A stretch of 43,745 nucleotides of DNA from Candidatus Kapaibacterium sp. GTDB taxonomy: Bacteria; Bacteroidota; Ignavibacteria; Palsa-1295. Both the position numbers and the translations under genes were made by a program. The stretch is from positions 1 through 43,745 of the forward strand of contig JADGPZ010000007.1 in the NCBI GenBank assembly GCA_017882165.1, in the 5' to 3' direction. The notes under the pieces were generated by a model that did not search any database, was not told where the DNA came from, and worked only from the letters and a program-made list of their open reading frames with translations. Positions 1-7,253 of this stretch are shown piece by piece. Position 1 is the first letter of the stretch, and each line of letters begins with the position of its first letter.

Positions 1-173
1 TTGAGTTTCCCGGTGCGGCCGTCGATGGCGAAGAGACCGCCCAACCCTGAGGGGCCGCCCGCCAGCACCGTGGTGCCGGCCACCGTGGCGGGACCCCAGT
101 CGCGGACGCCGGCGTTGACGAGGAACTCCTGCGTCGGCGCCTTCCGGATCGACCGCTGGAGGCGGGTACCCAT
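1..173 (-). other. Out-of-frame, high-GC coding fragment at the left edge (PQQ-like beta-propeller repeat)
   Basis: Read on the minus strand from the ATG at 173, this piece encodes about 57 residues containing WGPATVAGTTVLAGG and ending in LFAIDGRTGKL. The ending is the kind of repeat seen in PQQ-type and related beta-propeller proteins. Its frame differs from that of the long phospholipase-like gene that enters from the right. By hand count the first 170 bases are about 73% G+C, while 241-300 is about 50%. The fragment is cut by the window edge. It may be the start of a separate gene, the second half of a frameshifted fusion, or foreign sequence joined during assembly. Only the propeller-like motif and the composition step are directly visible. 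Confidence 0.45.
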
Positions 174-2715
174 GGAGCATCCCATCCTGGTGCGAGGTAT
201 CGCCCGGAACCGGATTCGTCCGAGTCCAATCCCAGCAAAGATAACCGTATCCCCGATCGGCGTCGAGATTGAAGTTCGAGAGGAACTTCGGGTTATTTGC
301 GATCTGGCCGATGAGGTACGTCGAAAAGATCACAGGATCGCCGAGCGGATTGGTGCCGCCGTAGTTTGCTTCGCCGAGACTTCCATTGCCCTGGTGGAGT
401 ACAAAGGCGTTTGAGTATTGGTCAGTCGCCTCCGGACACTGAGACAGTTCATAGAGCACTCGCGCCTGATTGCTAACTGGGGAAGCGCTGTAGAGCAGGT
501 CATGCGGCATGGTATCGGTCGGATACGGGCCGGCGACTGTCAGAGGTGTCTCGAGATAGTTGCCATTTTGCCTCGGATTGTTATCGTTGATCCGGTCCGG
601 GAATCCCCAGGGCCGGAGATACTCCACGACATCATCACCCAACGCAAGGATACCCGGCGGTTTCTGGCCTTTCATCACCCGGACGGGCAACCACGGATTC
701 TTGGCGCCGAGCACATCGCGCATGCCTGCATTTGTGAGCGCAGGATCCTTGTCGAGATTGCCGAGTATATCCCAGGCCGCCGCCAACGCTTGTTGGAATG
801 CCCCGTCGACGGTGTGACCGAGCTTGATCAACTCTTCGTCAATCTCATTCGGCCGTTTGAGATTACCATCAGGATAAAACTGCTGGGACTGCGGCATCAT
901 GTAGGCCAGATGAACCAGAATCATTCGGATATTCTCCGCAGCTTGCCAGAGCGGAAGCGTCACGCCTTCATAGATTGCTTCGCGCGGCAGCAACGTCGCA
1001 CCGGAGGCGGCGCTCTTCGCAAGGTCGTAGAGGAGTTGCGCGGCCTTCTCGAGGGACTTGAATACCCAGTCGAGTAATGCGAGTACCGCTCCGCATGCTT
1101 CGGAAGCCGGATCGTCACTGGAACTGACGCCGCCAAAATCCGGCGGGCCAAAATCGAAATCCGAAGCGGGAGGCGTGAACCATGTGGGTGGCTTCGGCCG
1201 GTCCATGTCCGCCGTTGCAACGAACTGCCGCTTGAACCACGAGAGCATGAAGCGATATGCCGTCATGATTTCCCATGGGAATGGGAAGCCTTGCGGGATC
1301 GTGCCATTCCCGATGGTTGTCGGTGCGTCCGGCGCGATGATCTTTCGAAGGTCTTCGAGCGCGATACCGACGTTGTCGACCCCGAAGATTCCCAGCCATT
1401 TGCCGATCAACGAGTCGGCCACATGCAAGCCGTCCTGGAAAGGCTGGCCCATCAAGTTGCGCGGATGTGGCACCGGACCTTCGCCAAGCGCGGCCTGAAC
1501 AGCCTCATTGCCACCTTCAGTCTTGGGGTCGGCGTACACTTCGACGAACACCCGGGCGATTGTCTCCGCAAGCCAGAGCGGAAGCTCGCCATCGGTATCG
1601 AGTAGCGCAGTCCGCGCATCGCGCGACGCCTGGTCTACGGCATCGGGAAGCGGTTGGCGTAAGGCGCCCTGTTTCTCGGCGTCGGGAAGTCCATCGATTC
1701 CTTGCGGGATTTGAACGGCGAAGTAAAGCGCGGAATCCGCCAGCGAAGGATATGTGTCCTTGTAGCCGACAAATTCATCGGCGGGCAAGATGCCATTACC
1801 AGAACATTGGTAATTCCACGCGTCGATGTGGTTTTCGATCAGATGGTGACGTTGCCAGTGCGTGCGGAATGGGCCACCGCACTGCTCGTTGACGAAAGAA
1901 TGCTCGACGACATCGGTGCCGACATGCGTCACCCAACCGAGCGCAAAAGCCAGCAACTGCTCGCCGTGTTCCTTCGTCAGCGGGTCCGTGCTGTGTAGCA
2001 TCTCGCGTGCGTGAAAAATAAGCCGGCCCGGGACCTCGCTCGTCCGGCGATAATGCATCATGTCACTCCACAGGAACGACTGCTCGTCGTACCCCTTTCG
2101 CATTTTGAGCGAGAACCAATTGAAGATATCGCCCTCGGTTACAAGCTCCTTTTCGGCAAGGTCCATGAGCGCATTCGAGAATTCCGAAATCGCATCGCCA
2201 AGCTCGCTGAGCAATCCCCCGGTGAGGTCGTCGATGACCTGGCCAGCTTTGTCCACAATCGGTCCGATTGTCGCGTCCCAAACTTTCAGAAAGTCCTTCC
2301 AAATCGTGTCGAGCTTAATGATAAACGAAAGAATGGATGCCCACGTATCATTGACCTCTCCGAGAATTGCAACCAAGCCAGAATACGGATCGTCGAGCCT
2401 CCCCTGATCGTCGAGATAGTAAAGGAGGCTCATCGCAAGCATGATCTCGTCGCACGGGATCGCAATGTTATTGTAATCCTGCAGGAAGAAGAAGAGATCG
2501 GGGCCGACGGCGCCCACAGCCGTGAACTTCGGCCAGGTGTTCATCGCATTGGCACACTCGGCGCGGCCTAATTGCTCGAGCAATGCTGGAGAGAGCAATT
2601 GATTGTCAAGCAGTCCGGGATCGTGGGGGCGGATGAAATGGGTCGTCACGTCACTCGTCGTCAGAAAATCGGCGACACGCCGCGCCGTATAGATGTGGGT
2701 CAGGGGTCCTGGCAT
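1..2715 (-). CDS. Zinc-dependent phospholipase C-like protein, 3' end beyond window or disrupted near position 170
   Basis: A long uninterrupted minus-strand frame starts at the ATG at 2715 (MPGPLTHIYTARRVADFL) and has no stop before position 1. The N-terminus, with GPLTHI and then FTAVGAVGPDLFFFLQDY around residue 80, followed by a central FALGWVTHVGTDVVEHSF and the GGPFRTHWQRHHLIENHIDAW segment, matches the His/Asp/Glu zinc-ligand pattern of the zinc-dependent phospholipase C family (PF00882 type). No signal peptide is seen. The frame reads convincingly to about GYLCWDWTRTNPVPG (near 195-240) and then turns Arg/Pro/His-rich, so the natural C-terminus probably lies at or before about 170 and the rest is read out of frame. 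An upstream ATG at 2778 is possible, but the family normally begins close to the chosen start. Substrate unknown; it follows the DUF2589 cluster in the same direction. Confidence 0.7.
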   Translation of the reverse strand, partial: MPGPLTHIYTARRVADFLTTSDVTTHFIRPHDPGLLDNQLLSPALLEQLGRAECANAMNTWPKFTAVGAVGPDLFFFLQDYNNIAIPCDEIMLAMSLLYYLDDQGRLDDPYSGLVAILGEVNDTWASILSFIIKLDTIWKDFLKVWDATIGPIVDKAGQVIDDLTGGLLSELGDAISEFSNALMDLAEKELVTEGDIFNWFSLKMRKGYDEQSFLWSDMMHYRRTSEVPGRLIFHAREMLHSTDPLTKEHGEQLLAFALGWVTHVGTDVVEHSFVNEQCGGPFRTHWQRHHLIENHIDAWNYQCSGNGILPADEFVGYKDTYPSLADSALYFAVQIPQGIDGLPDAEKQGALRQPLPDAVDQASRDARTALLDTDGELPLWLAETIARVFVEVYADPKTEGGNEAVQAALGEGPVPHPRNLMGQPFQDGLHVADSLIGKWLGIFGVDNVGIALEDLRKIIAPDAPTTIGNGTIPQGFPFPWEIMTAYRFMLSWFKRQFVATADMDRPKPPTWFTPPASDFDFGPPDFGGVSSSDDPASEACGAVLALLDWVFKSLEKAAQLLYDLAKSAASGATLLPREAIYEGVTLPLWQAAENIRMILVHLAYMMPQSQQFYPDGNLKRPNEIDEELIKLGHTVDGAFQQALAAAWDILGNLDKDPALTNAGMRDVLGAKNPWLPVRVMKGQKPPGILALGDDVVEYLRPWGFPDRINDNNPRQNGNYLETPLTVAGPYPTDTMPHDLLYSASPVSNQARVLYELSQCPEATDQYSNAFVLHQGNGSLGEANYGGTNPLGDPVIFSTYLIGQIANNPKFLSNFNLDADRGYGYLCWDWTRTNPVPGDTSHQDGMLHGYPPPAVDPEGADAGVPRQRRRPRLGSRHGGRHHGAGGRPLRVGRSLRHRRPHRETQ

Positions 2716-2842
2716 GGTGGAATGGGTTTTGGTGGCAAGGATCGGACTGTTCGGATGGTTGGCAGCCGCTCCTCGCATCGCCGGCCAACTCCGTTCAGGC
2801 AAGTGCCCGAAAGTGTTGCAATCTACGAAGCCAACGCACGCT

Positions 2843-2876
2843 CCCACCCAGACAAAACCACGACAATCGGGGCAGG
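2843..2876 (-). repeat. 34-bp repeat copy A, upstream of the phospholipase-like gene
   Basis: This 34-bp segment matches 5497-5530 with only three differences; the core is ACAAAACCACGACAATCGGG. It lies 128 bp upstream of the ATG at 2715. The other copy lies 106 bp upstream of the first DUF2589 gene, in the same orientation. It may be a shared operator or promoter element, or a relic of duplication. The rest of the 2716-3032 gap shows no convincing gene. Confidence 0.7.
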
Positions 2877-3032
2877 CGCTTCGTCGGCGATGCGGTCAAA
2901 CTAAAATCTGGAACAAGCGGTAATCCGGAATCCTGAGAACGGCGTAGCGGACATGCGACATGCGCCGCTTAGACGGGGAATCCGGGGCGAAGACCCAGGG
3001 TCTCTACGATGCAGATTATCGTTGTTCTCGAT

Positions 3033-3554
3033 TCAGGTTGTGACGACGAGTTTTGCATTTCCCAAATCTCCCACGAACAACTCAGCGGTCACATGCTCTT
3101 GCCCCGTGAGTCTTATTAATGCGGGCTGAGTATCCTTCGAATGTGCATCAAATGAGACAATGCGGAATCGCGATCTCCTACGATACGTTCGCCTGCCCTC
3201 CGGCGCAAGAGCGAATGTTATCGCCAATTCGGAGATTTTATACCTTCGAAACGAAACCATGCTAGAAAATGGCAACACCGAAGAATTGTCGGATGCTCTT
3301 TCAGATGTTTGAATGATTCGATCATTCTCGAGCGAGAACCCGAACGGTCCAAGTTCATCAAAAGCGCGTCCAGCGTCAAGACTCCTCTGATTGAGTTCTC
3401 GCTGCGCCTGCTCGAACAACGTCACGAGTCTGTGCAAAAGAGTCTCGACTGGAATGGGGCCAAAGAGTATCTTCTCTGGCTTCCGAGCGCGCCACTGCAG
3501 CGATCCTAACACTTTTGACCCGAATGCCGGTAACCCTTTAGGGATGTGTTTCAT
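3033..3554 (-). CDS. Hypothetical protein, 173 aa, last gene of the DUF2589 operon
   Basis: Not recognised. The start at 3554 (MKHIPKGLPAFG) is chosen because its ATG overlaps the TGA of the preceding gene by four bases (ATGA), a typical sign of translational coupling; an earlier start at 3623 would overlap that gene by 73 bases. The protein has a basic N-terminal part, an amphipathic stretch around residues 35-60 and a C-terminal part ending in LFVGDLGNAKLVVTT. No signal peptide, membrane segment or known catalytic motif is visible. Its place behind two DUF2589 genes suggests a joint role, but nothing in the sequence says which. Confidence 0.55.
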   Translation of the reverse strand: MKHIPKGLPAFGSKVLGSLQWRARKPEKILFGPIPVETLLHRLVTLFEQAQRELNQRSLDAGRAFDELGPFGFSLENDRIIQTSERASDNSSVLPFSSMVSFRRYKISELAITFALAPEGRRTYRRRSRFRIVSFDAHSKDTQPALIRLTGQEHVTAELFVGDLGNAKLVVTT

Positions 3555-3826
3555 TGCCCGCCAGCCTGCTGTTCGTCCAGCCAATATGGCTGGCGTGGGA
3601 AGCCAATGTGATAGGTGATCCACTGCAGAACGACATTGTGCTCGCCTACTTGCAGAATGTTGAAGCTCTTCTCCATCCCAATTATTTTCCCCTTCGGAGA
3701 CTCGCTGAGACAGCGATTGAGCAAGGCCATTGCCTCGGCGATCTTCTCCTCACTTTGGAGGTCGGTAGCGTTATTGCTACCGACCACAATGCGTTTTACG
3801 AAACTGACGTCAGAGAGGTCAATCAT
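3551..3826 (-). CDS. Hypothetical protein, 91 aa, translationally coupled
   Basis: A small protein (MIDLSDVSFVKRIVVGSNNA...) whose start overlaps the stop of the upstream DUF2589 gene (ATGA at 3823-3826) and whose own stop overlaps the next start (3551-3554). This double coupling is the main reason to call it real. It is soluble-looking, with a predicted helix around residues 25-40 and a Trp/Tyr-containing C-terminus (LQWITYHIGFPRQPYW). No family was recognised. It is probably made in fixed ratio with its neighbours. Confidence 0.6.
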   Translation of the reverse strand: MIDLSDVSFVKRIVVGSNNATDLQSEEKIAEAMALLNRCLSESPKGKIIGMEKSFNILQVGEHNVVLQWITYHIGFPRQPYWLDEQQAGGQ

Positions 3827-4857
3827 GCTGCCTTCGGAAGTGCTGCTTGAGTTGCGCCGAGTCCTGCGGCTGATGCGGGGATCGCTGAGCTAACTCCAAT
3901 AGGTGAGATTGCTTTCTGCAGCATATCCAATACACGCGACAGACCTTCTGGCATCCCGTCGTCTCTTGCGCTAACGGACACATGATACTTTGCAGAGCGA
4001 TCGGTGCTGCGTGTATTTTCTTGGTGCGCCGAAAGTGCGGCATGGACCTTAACTTCGGCGCTGATAAAACCCAGGTCAAGTTTTACCGTTGCGTCAATAG
4101 CGACTTCTTCACTCAGATCGTCCTTGTGCGATTCGGACGATTTCACTTCCATGTCAAAGGTAATATCGACGTTCTTGACCATCAGCGATGGTATATTTAC
4201 TATCGCCAGGAATGGAACGGATAGCACGACCTTTTGAACTTGCGCATCACCCCCTTCATCCGTTCCACCAGCGAACGTTCCTTGTACGTATTTCAGTGCT
4301 CCGGTAGTCGTGATATCAACGGTACAACTGTTCACGGATGTGCCACTCCCCGAAGGTGCGGTCAAGCTTAGACTTGTACCGCTTGCTGAAGCGGTGTATC
4401 CGCCAGCGAGCGGACCCTTGCTGTTAATTGCACTTGCAAGAAGTGTTGCCGTTGCACTATCATCAGTGGTCCACGGGATAGGAGCGAGGAAGGTAATGAC
4501 CTCCATATCACCCGCAATGTTCTTAATCTTGACTCCAGTAATCGTGTTACCGCTTACCCCAGGAACAAAAACAGCCAGAGTTGCCGTGGCGCCGACACCC
4601 AATGTGTTCATCGCTACGGGTTTCCAGAACGAAAAATCGACCTGCCTCGGAACAAGCTTGGAGAGAGGTCGACCGGCTGCGTCTTTCAGGCGTGTGCCGT
4701 CCGGGGCCAACGAAGGTTCCGTATTGAAGCCGATATTATTGATGAAACTCGCCGTCGCGTTTGCGAGACGGATTTGAGCATCGCACGCTGCCTTGAGTGG
4801 TGCACCGATGAGATCGGCGATTGGCAATCCACTAAATTCATTTCCGATTACTGACAT
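3823..4857 (-). CDS. DUF2589 domain protein with a large inserted beta-rich segment
   Basis: The N-terminal helix (LIGAPLKAACDAQIRLANATASFINNIGF, residues 16-44, split across the family signature), the central VPFLAIVNIPSLMVKNVDITFDMEV (about 214-238) and the C-terminal STDRSAKYHVSVSARDDGMPEGL...VLDML (284-313) are characteristic of DUF2589, a family of unknown function. Residues about 88-200, between the N-terminal and central blocks, are an added Ser/Thr/Gly-rich beta-type segment (LLASAINSKG, YTASASGTSLSLTAPSGSG) that resembles repeats found in phage-tail and adhesin-like proteins. A good ribosome site (AAAGGTAAG) precedes the ATG. It is the second gene of the cluster, 33 bp after another DUF2589-like gene, and overlaps the next start by four bases. 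No signal peptide, so it is probably cytoplasmic. Confidence 0.75.
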   Translation of the reverse strand: MSVIGNEFSGLPIADLIGAPLKAACDAQIRLANATASFINNIGFNTEPSLAPDGTRLKDAAGRPLSKLVPRQVDFSFWKPVAMNTLGVGATATLAVFVPGVSGNTITGVKIKNIAGDMEVITFLAPIPWTTDDSATATLLASAINSKGPLAGGYTASASGTSLSLTAPSGSGTSVNSCTVDITTTGALKYVQGTFAGGTDEGGDAQVQKVVLSVPFLAIVNIPSLMVKNVDITFDMEVKSSESHKDDLSEEVAIDATVKLDLGFISAEVKVHAALSAHQENTRSTDRSAKYHVSVSARDDGMPEGLSRVLDMLQKAISPIGVSSAIPASAAGLGATQAALPKAA

Positions 4858-4890
4858 GACTTACCTTTCTTGTTGTGTTTGGTGATTGAG

Positions 4891-5391
4891 TTAAAGACTC
4901 TTGTTTAGGTGATCAAGTAGTTTCGACAAGGCCTCTGGAGGATCTACAGCCTCGACGATCAAAACGACTTGAGCCGTGCCCGACTGGCCCGCCTGCTTAC
5001 CAGATGCGGTCGAAGCCATTACGGCTGGGTTATAGACCGATCGTTTCCATTCGTAGCTTACTGGCGTAGCCGTCGCTTTCGGTGATTTTGCCAGTTGCTG
5101 CTTGGTTGTGTCGAGAATATCGTTCAAGTCAAGCTGCATCGTAACCTGCATCTGCTTGATAGCCAGTTGGCTCGGATTGATCAAGCTAATGAGAGGCACA
5201 TTGACTCGAACGGGCTCACCCTGCTGGCCAGTACTATGGTCAAAACGCGGTATTTGTAGCTCTGTGGAGACCGGCGACCCATCCTTGAAGTATCTCCAAA
5301 GGTCACTAATATGAGTCTGTTTTACCTGGTTGCTTGCCTCGACCACCGCACCGGCAAGAGCGCCTACAAGTTTGTCAAATGAGATAGCCAT
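4891..5391 (-). CDS. Short DUF2589-like protein, 166 aa
   Basis: The protein begins MAISFDKLVGALAGAVVEAS. It has the same order as its larger neighbour: an N-terminal helix, a central VPLISLINPSQLAIKQMQVTMQLDL (the family's 'PLxxIxxPSxLxI' core) and a C-terminal VVLIVEAVDPPEALSKLLDHLNK, which parallels the end of DUF2589 proteins. It lacks the inserted beta-rich part. It is the first gene of the minus-strand series 4891-3033 and lies downstream of a LuxR-type regulator. A 34-bp repeat sits about 105 bp upstream of its start. Two DUF2589 forms in one operon suggest they assemble together; that is inference. Confidence 0.7.
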   Translation of the reverse strand: MAISFDKLVGALAGAVVEASNQVKQTHISDLWRYFKDGSPVSTELQIPRFDHSTGQQGEPVRVNVPLISLINPSQLAIKQMQVTMQLDLNDILDTTKQQLAKSPKATATPVSYEWKRSVYNPAVMASTASGKQAGQSGTAQVVLIVEAVDPPEALSKLLDHLNKSL

Positions 5392-5496
5392 CTTAGTCTA
5401 CGAATGTCATTAGGTTGCCGTTCGGATATTCATGATGCTCTGTTCAGGACCGAGCCCCGAGAGAACTACTACAAACTTAGGCCCCCGTCCACCGCA

Positions 5497-5530
5497 TCCA
5501 CCCGGACAAAACCACGACAATCGGGGTAGG
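5497..5530 (-). repeat. 34-bp repeat copy B, upstream of the DUF2589 operon
   Basis: Matches 2843-2876 with three mismatches in 34 bases. It lies in the 142-bp gap after the LuxR-type gene and upstream of the first DUF2589 gene, in the same orientation as copy A relative to the gene that follows. It contains the near-palindrome CGACAATCG. It is a candidate site for the adjacent regulator, or a duplication scar. Confidence 0.7.
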
Positions 5531-5533
5531 ACG

Positions 5534-5824
5534 TCAGATTGTTGCGAGATGCTCCTGGAGCCAGCCGCCGTGCAACCCAAGTTTGCGGCGGATGCGGCAG
5601 CGGTAGCGTTCGACGGTCTCTTCGCGGATGCAGAGGATCTCGGCGATCTTCCAGCTTGGCAGCATTGCCATGACGAGCGCGGCCACGCGGCGCTCCATCG
5701 GGGTGAGCGTCGGGTAGCGGACTGAGACCTCGTGAAAATTCTGGGCGTAGAAACCTCCCGAAGCAAGTTCGGCCTGTTCCCATGCGATATGCCGCTTTGC
5801 GCGGCTGCGTCTGATTCTGTTCAT
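5534..5824 (-). CDS. Small LuxR-type HTH transcriptional regulator
   Basis: The C-terminal two thirds (LTPMERRVAALVMAMLPSWKIAEIL...REETVERYRCRIRRKLGL) is a LuxR/GerE-type helix-turn-helix: 'LTPxE' opener, a sensing helix and the 'TVxxYxxxIRxKLG' recognition helix. There is no room for a receiver or ligand domain (about 96 aa), so it belongs to the single-domain class. The ATG at 5824 is preferred over the GTG at 5833 because GGTGGGAG lies just before it. It is probably the regulator of the DUF2589 cluster that follows in the same direction. The upstream region has phased A-tracts. Confidence 0.8.
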   Translation of the reverse strand: MNRIRRSRAKRHIAWEQAELASGGFYAQNFHEVSVRYPTLTPMERRVAALVMAMLPSWKIAEILCIREETVERYRCRIRRKLGLHGGWLQEHLATI

Positions 5825-5902
5825 TTCTCCCACCTCAATTTCGTTTATCTCAGGCGGGCGACATGCGCATGAGGATCGCTACGAAAATAATGAATAACTC
5901 AG

Positions 5903-5952
5903 AAAAACAACCCCACGAAAAACTCACAAAAAACTCACAAAAATTGACAAAA
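5903..5952 (-). promoter_or_regulatory. Phased A-tracts upstream of the LuxR-type gene
   Basis: Runs of four to six A residues are centred near 5905, 5920, 5930, 5940 and 5950, and three near-identical ten-to-eleven-base units (AAAAACTCAC type) follow one another at 5918-5948. A-tracts repeated about once per helical turn bend DNA. The block is 79-128 bp upstream of the regulator start, a usual place for a curved activating region or nucleoid-protein site. No gene is supported in 5834-6226. Confidence 0.45.
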
Positions 5953-6011
5953 TAGGTTGCGCCGAGAAACAAACGGGTTACCAGCAGGGAATCGCATGCC
6001 GAGGTGTTATA

Positions 6012-6182
6012 TTGTGCTTCAGGTTATGGGCACCAACCTTCGGGAGAAGGATGGGGGCTGAGGGCTGAGGTATGAAGTGGCTGCCAAGATGGCATGTGGC
6101 CTTGATGATTTTAAGATGGTGTCGGATAGCAAGAATGTCAAATGCGATTGATGGTGGCCACAGTTCATGAAGCACAAACGTA
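6012..6182. repeat. Two short dispersed repeats shared with the 26.4-26.6 kb gap
   Basis: The 23-mer at 6012-6034 (TTGTGCTTCAGGTTATGGGCACC type) recurs at 26587-26609 with two mismatches. The 21-mer at 6162-6182 is identical, inverted, to 26361-26381. Both repeats occur as a pair only at these two gaps, which suggests fragments of one element. No coding role is evident. Confidence 0.55.
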
Positions 6183-6226
6183 CATGCACCCGTTGAGCAT
6201 ATTGTGCAAAAGAAAGGTATGACATA

Positions 6227-7183
6227 ATGAAGGCACGCGCATTGCGTCAAGGAGATGTGATCGGGATCGTCGCGCCGGCGAGTCCGCCGAGATCGGCGGA
6301 GCGCGTCGAGCGGTCGGTGCGGTATTTCGAGCAGCTGGGGTATCGCGTCGAGGTGGGGAAGCACGTGGGCGGCGGAGTCGCCGCCCACCACGCGGATTAT
6401 CTCACCGCGTCCGATAAAGACCGCGCCGCCGATTTGCACGCGATGTTCCGCGCCAAGCGGGTGAAGGCGATCTTCTACCATCGCGGCGGGTACGGGTCAA
6501 TACGATTGCTGGACTCGATCGACTACGATCTCGTGCGGCGGAATCCGAAGATCATCGTCGGTTATTCGGATGCGACCGCGCTCCTTGCCGCGCTGCATAA
6601 GAAGGCCGGTTTAGCATCGTGCTTTTTCGGTCCGATGCCAGGCGTTGATCTGTGGGACGAGATCGACCCATTCACCGAAGAAAATTTCTGGCGCGCAATG
6701 ACGAGCGCGGAGCCACTTGGTGAGTTGCCAATGACTGAAGGGGAGGGCAACGCGCTCAATAAAGTGAAGACAATTGCTGAAGGCCGAATGATTGGTGGGA
6801 ATCTCACCGTCTTTTGCAGTCTGATGGGGACGCCGTATCAGCCGAGTTTTCGAAACGCGATTCCATTTTTTGAAGAGATCGACGAGAAGCCGCGTAGAGT
6901 CGACGCGCATTTCGCGCAACTTCGTCTGGGGGGTTTATGGCAGCAGTCGAAGGCAGTGCTGCTCGGTCAGTTCACCAACTGCGACACCGATCCGGATGCG
7001 CCGACTCGGACGCTGGACGAAATCTTTGCGGATTATTTTGGTAAGCTGAAGGTACCGGTAGTTAGCGGACTACCGTTCGGTCACGAGGCGCGGAAGTGGA
7101 CGCTGCCGTTAGGTGCGAAGCTACGTGTCGCGCAAGTACGAGGGCGAAGTGTAGTTTCGGTTTTGGAGAGTGGGCTTTGGTAG
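6227..7183 (+). CDS. LD-carboxypeptidase, peptidase family S66
   Basis: At 318 residues this is the normal length for S66 muramoyl-tetrapeptide LD-carboxypeptidases, which remove the terminal D-Ala from peptidoglycan tetrapeptides during wall recycling. The N-terminal GDVIGIVAPASP, the nucleophile block IIVGYSDATAL (Ser114), the glutamate block FFEEIDEKPRRVD (around 216-217) and the His block GLPFGHEARKWTLPLG (His286) give the Ser-Glu-His triad in the right order. No signal peptide is seen, consistent with cytoplasmic action. It is monocistronic, with a REP-like hairpin array directly after its stop. MccF-like immunity proteins share this fold, so the substrate is not certain. Confidence 0.88.
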   Translation: MKARALRQGDVIGIVAPASPPRSAERVERSVRYFEQLGYRVEVGKHVGGGVAAHHADYLTASDKDRAADLHAMFRAKRVKAIFYHRGGYGSIRLLDSIDYDLVRRNPKIIVGYSDATALLAALHKKAGLASCFFGPMPGVDLWDEIDPFTEENFWRAMTSAEPLGELPMTEGEGNALNKVKTIAEGRMIGGNLTVFCSLMGTPYQPSFRNAIPFFEEIDEKPRRVDAHFAQLRLGGLWQQSKAVLLGQFTNCDTDPDAPTRTLDEIFADYFGKLKVPVVSGLPFGHEARKWTLPLGAKLRVAQVRGRSVVSVLESGLW

Positions 7184-7253
7184 GCGCAGGCTTCAGCCTG
7201 CGTTTTGCCGGAAGGCGATTACCGCCTCGCGCAGCCTAAAGGCTGCGGCTACC
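7180..7253. repeat. REP/BIME-like hairpin pair between convergent genes
   Basis: Two strong hairpins, CGCAGGCT-TC-AGCCTGCG (7185-7202) and CGCAGCC-TAAA-GGCTGCG (7230-7247), face each other with a weaker AGGCG/CGCCT stem between them and outer ends GTAGGCGCAGG and CTGCGGCTACC. This is the layout of bacterial interspersed mosaic elements made of two inverted REP sequences. It overlaps the ends of both convergent genes and may also act as a terminator. A related pair lies at 38110-38182. Confidence 0.7.

Noticed and set aside
5978-6481. Minus-strand 167-codon frame
   Set aside because: It covers the promoter region and the start of the LD-carboxypeptidase gene in antisense, and contains the dispersed repeats; no protein features.
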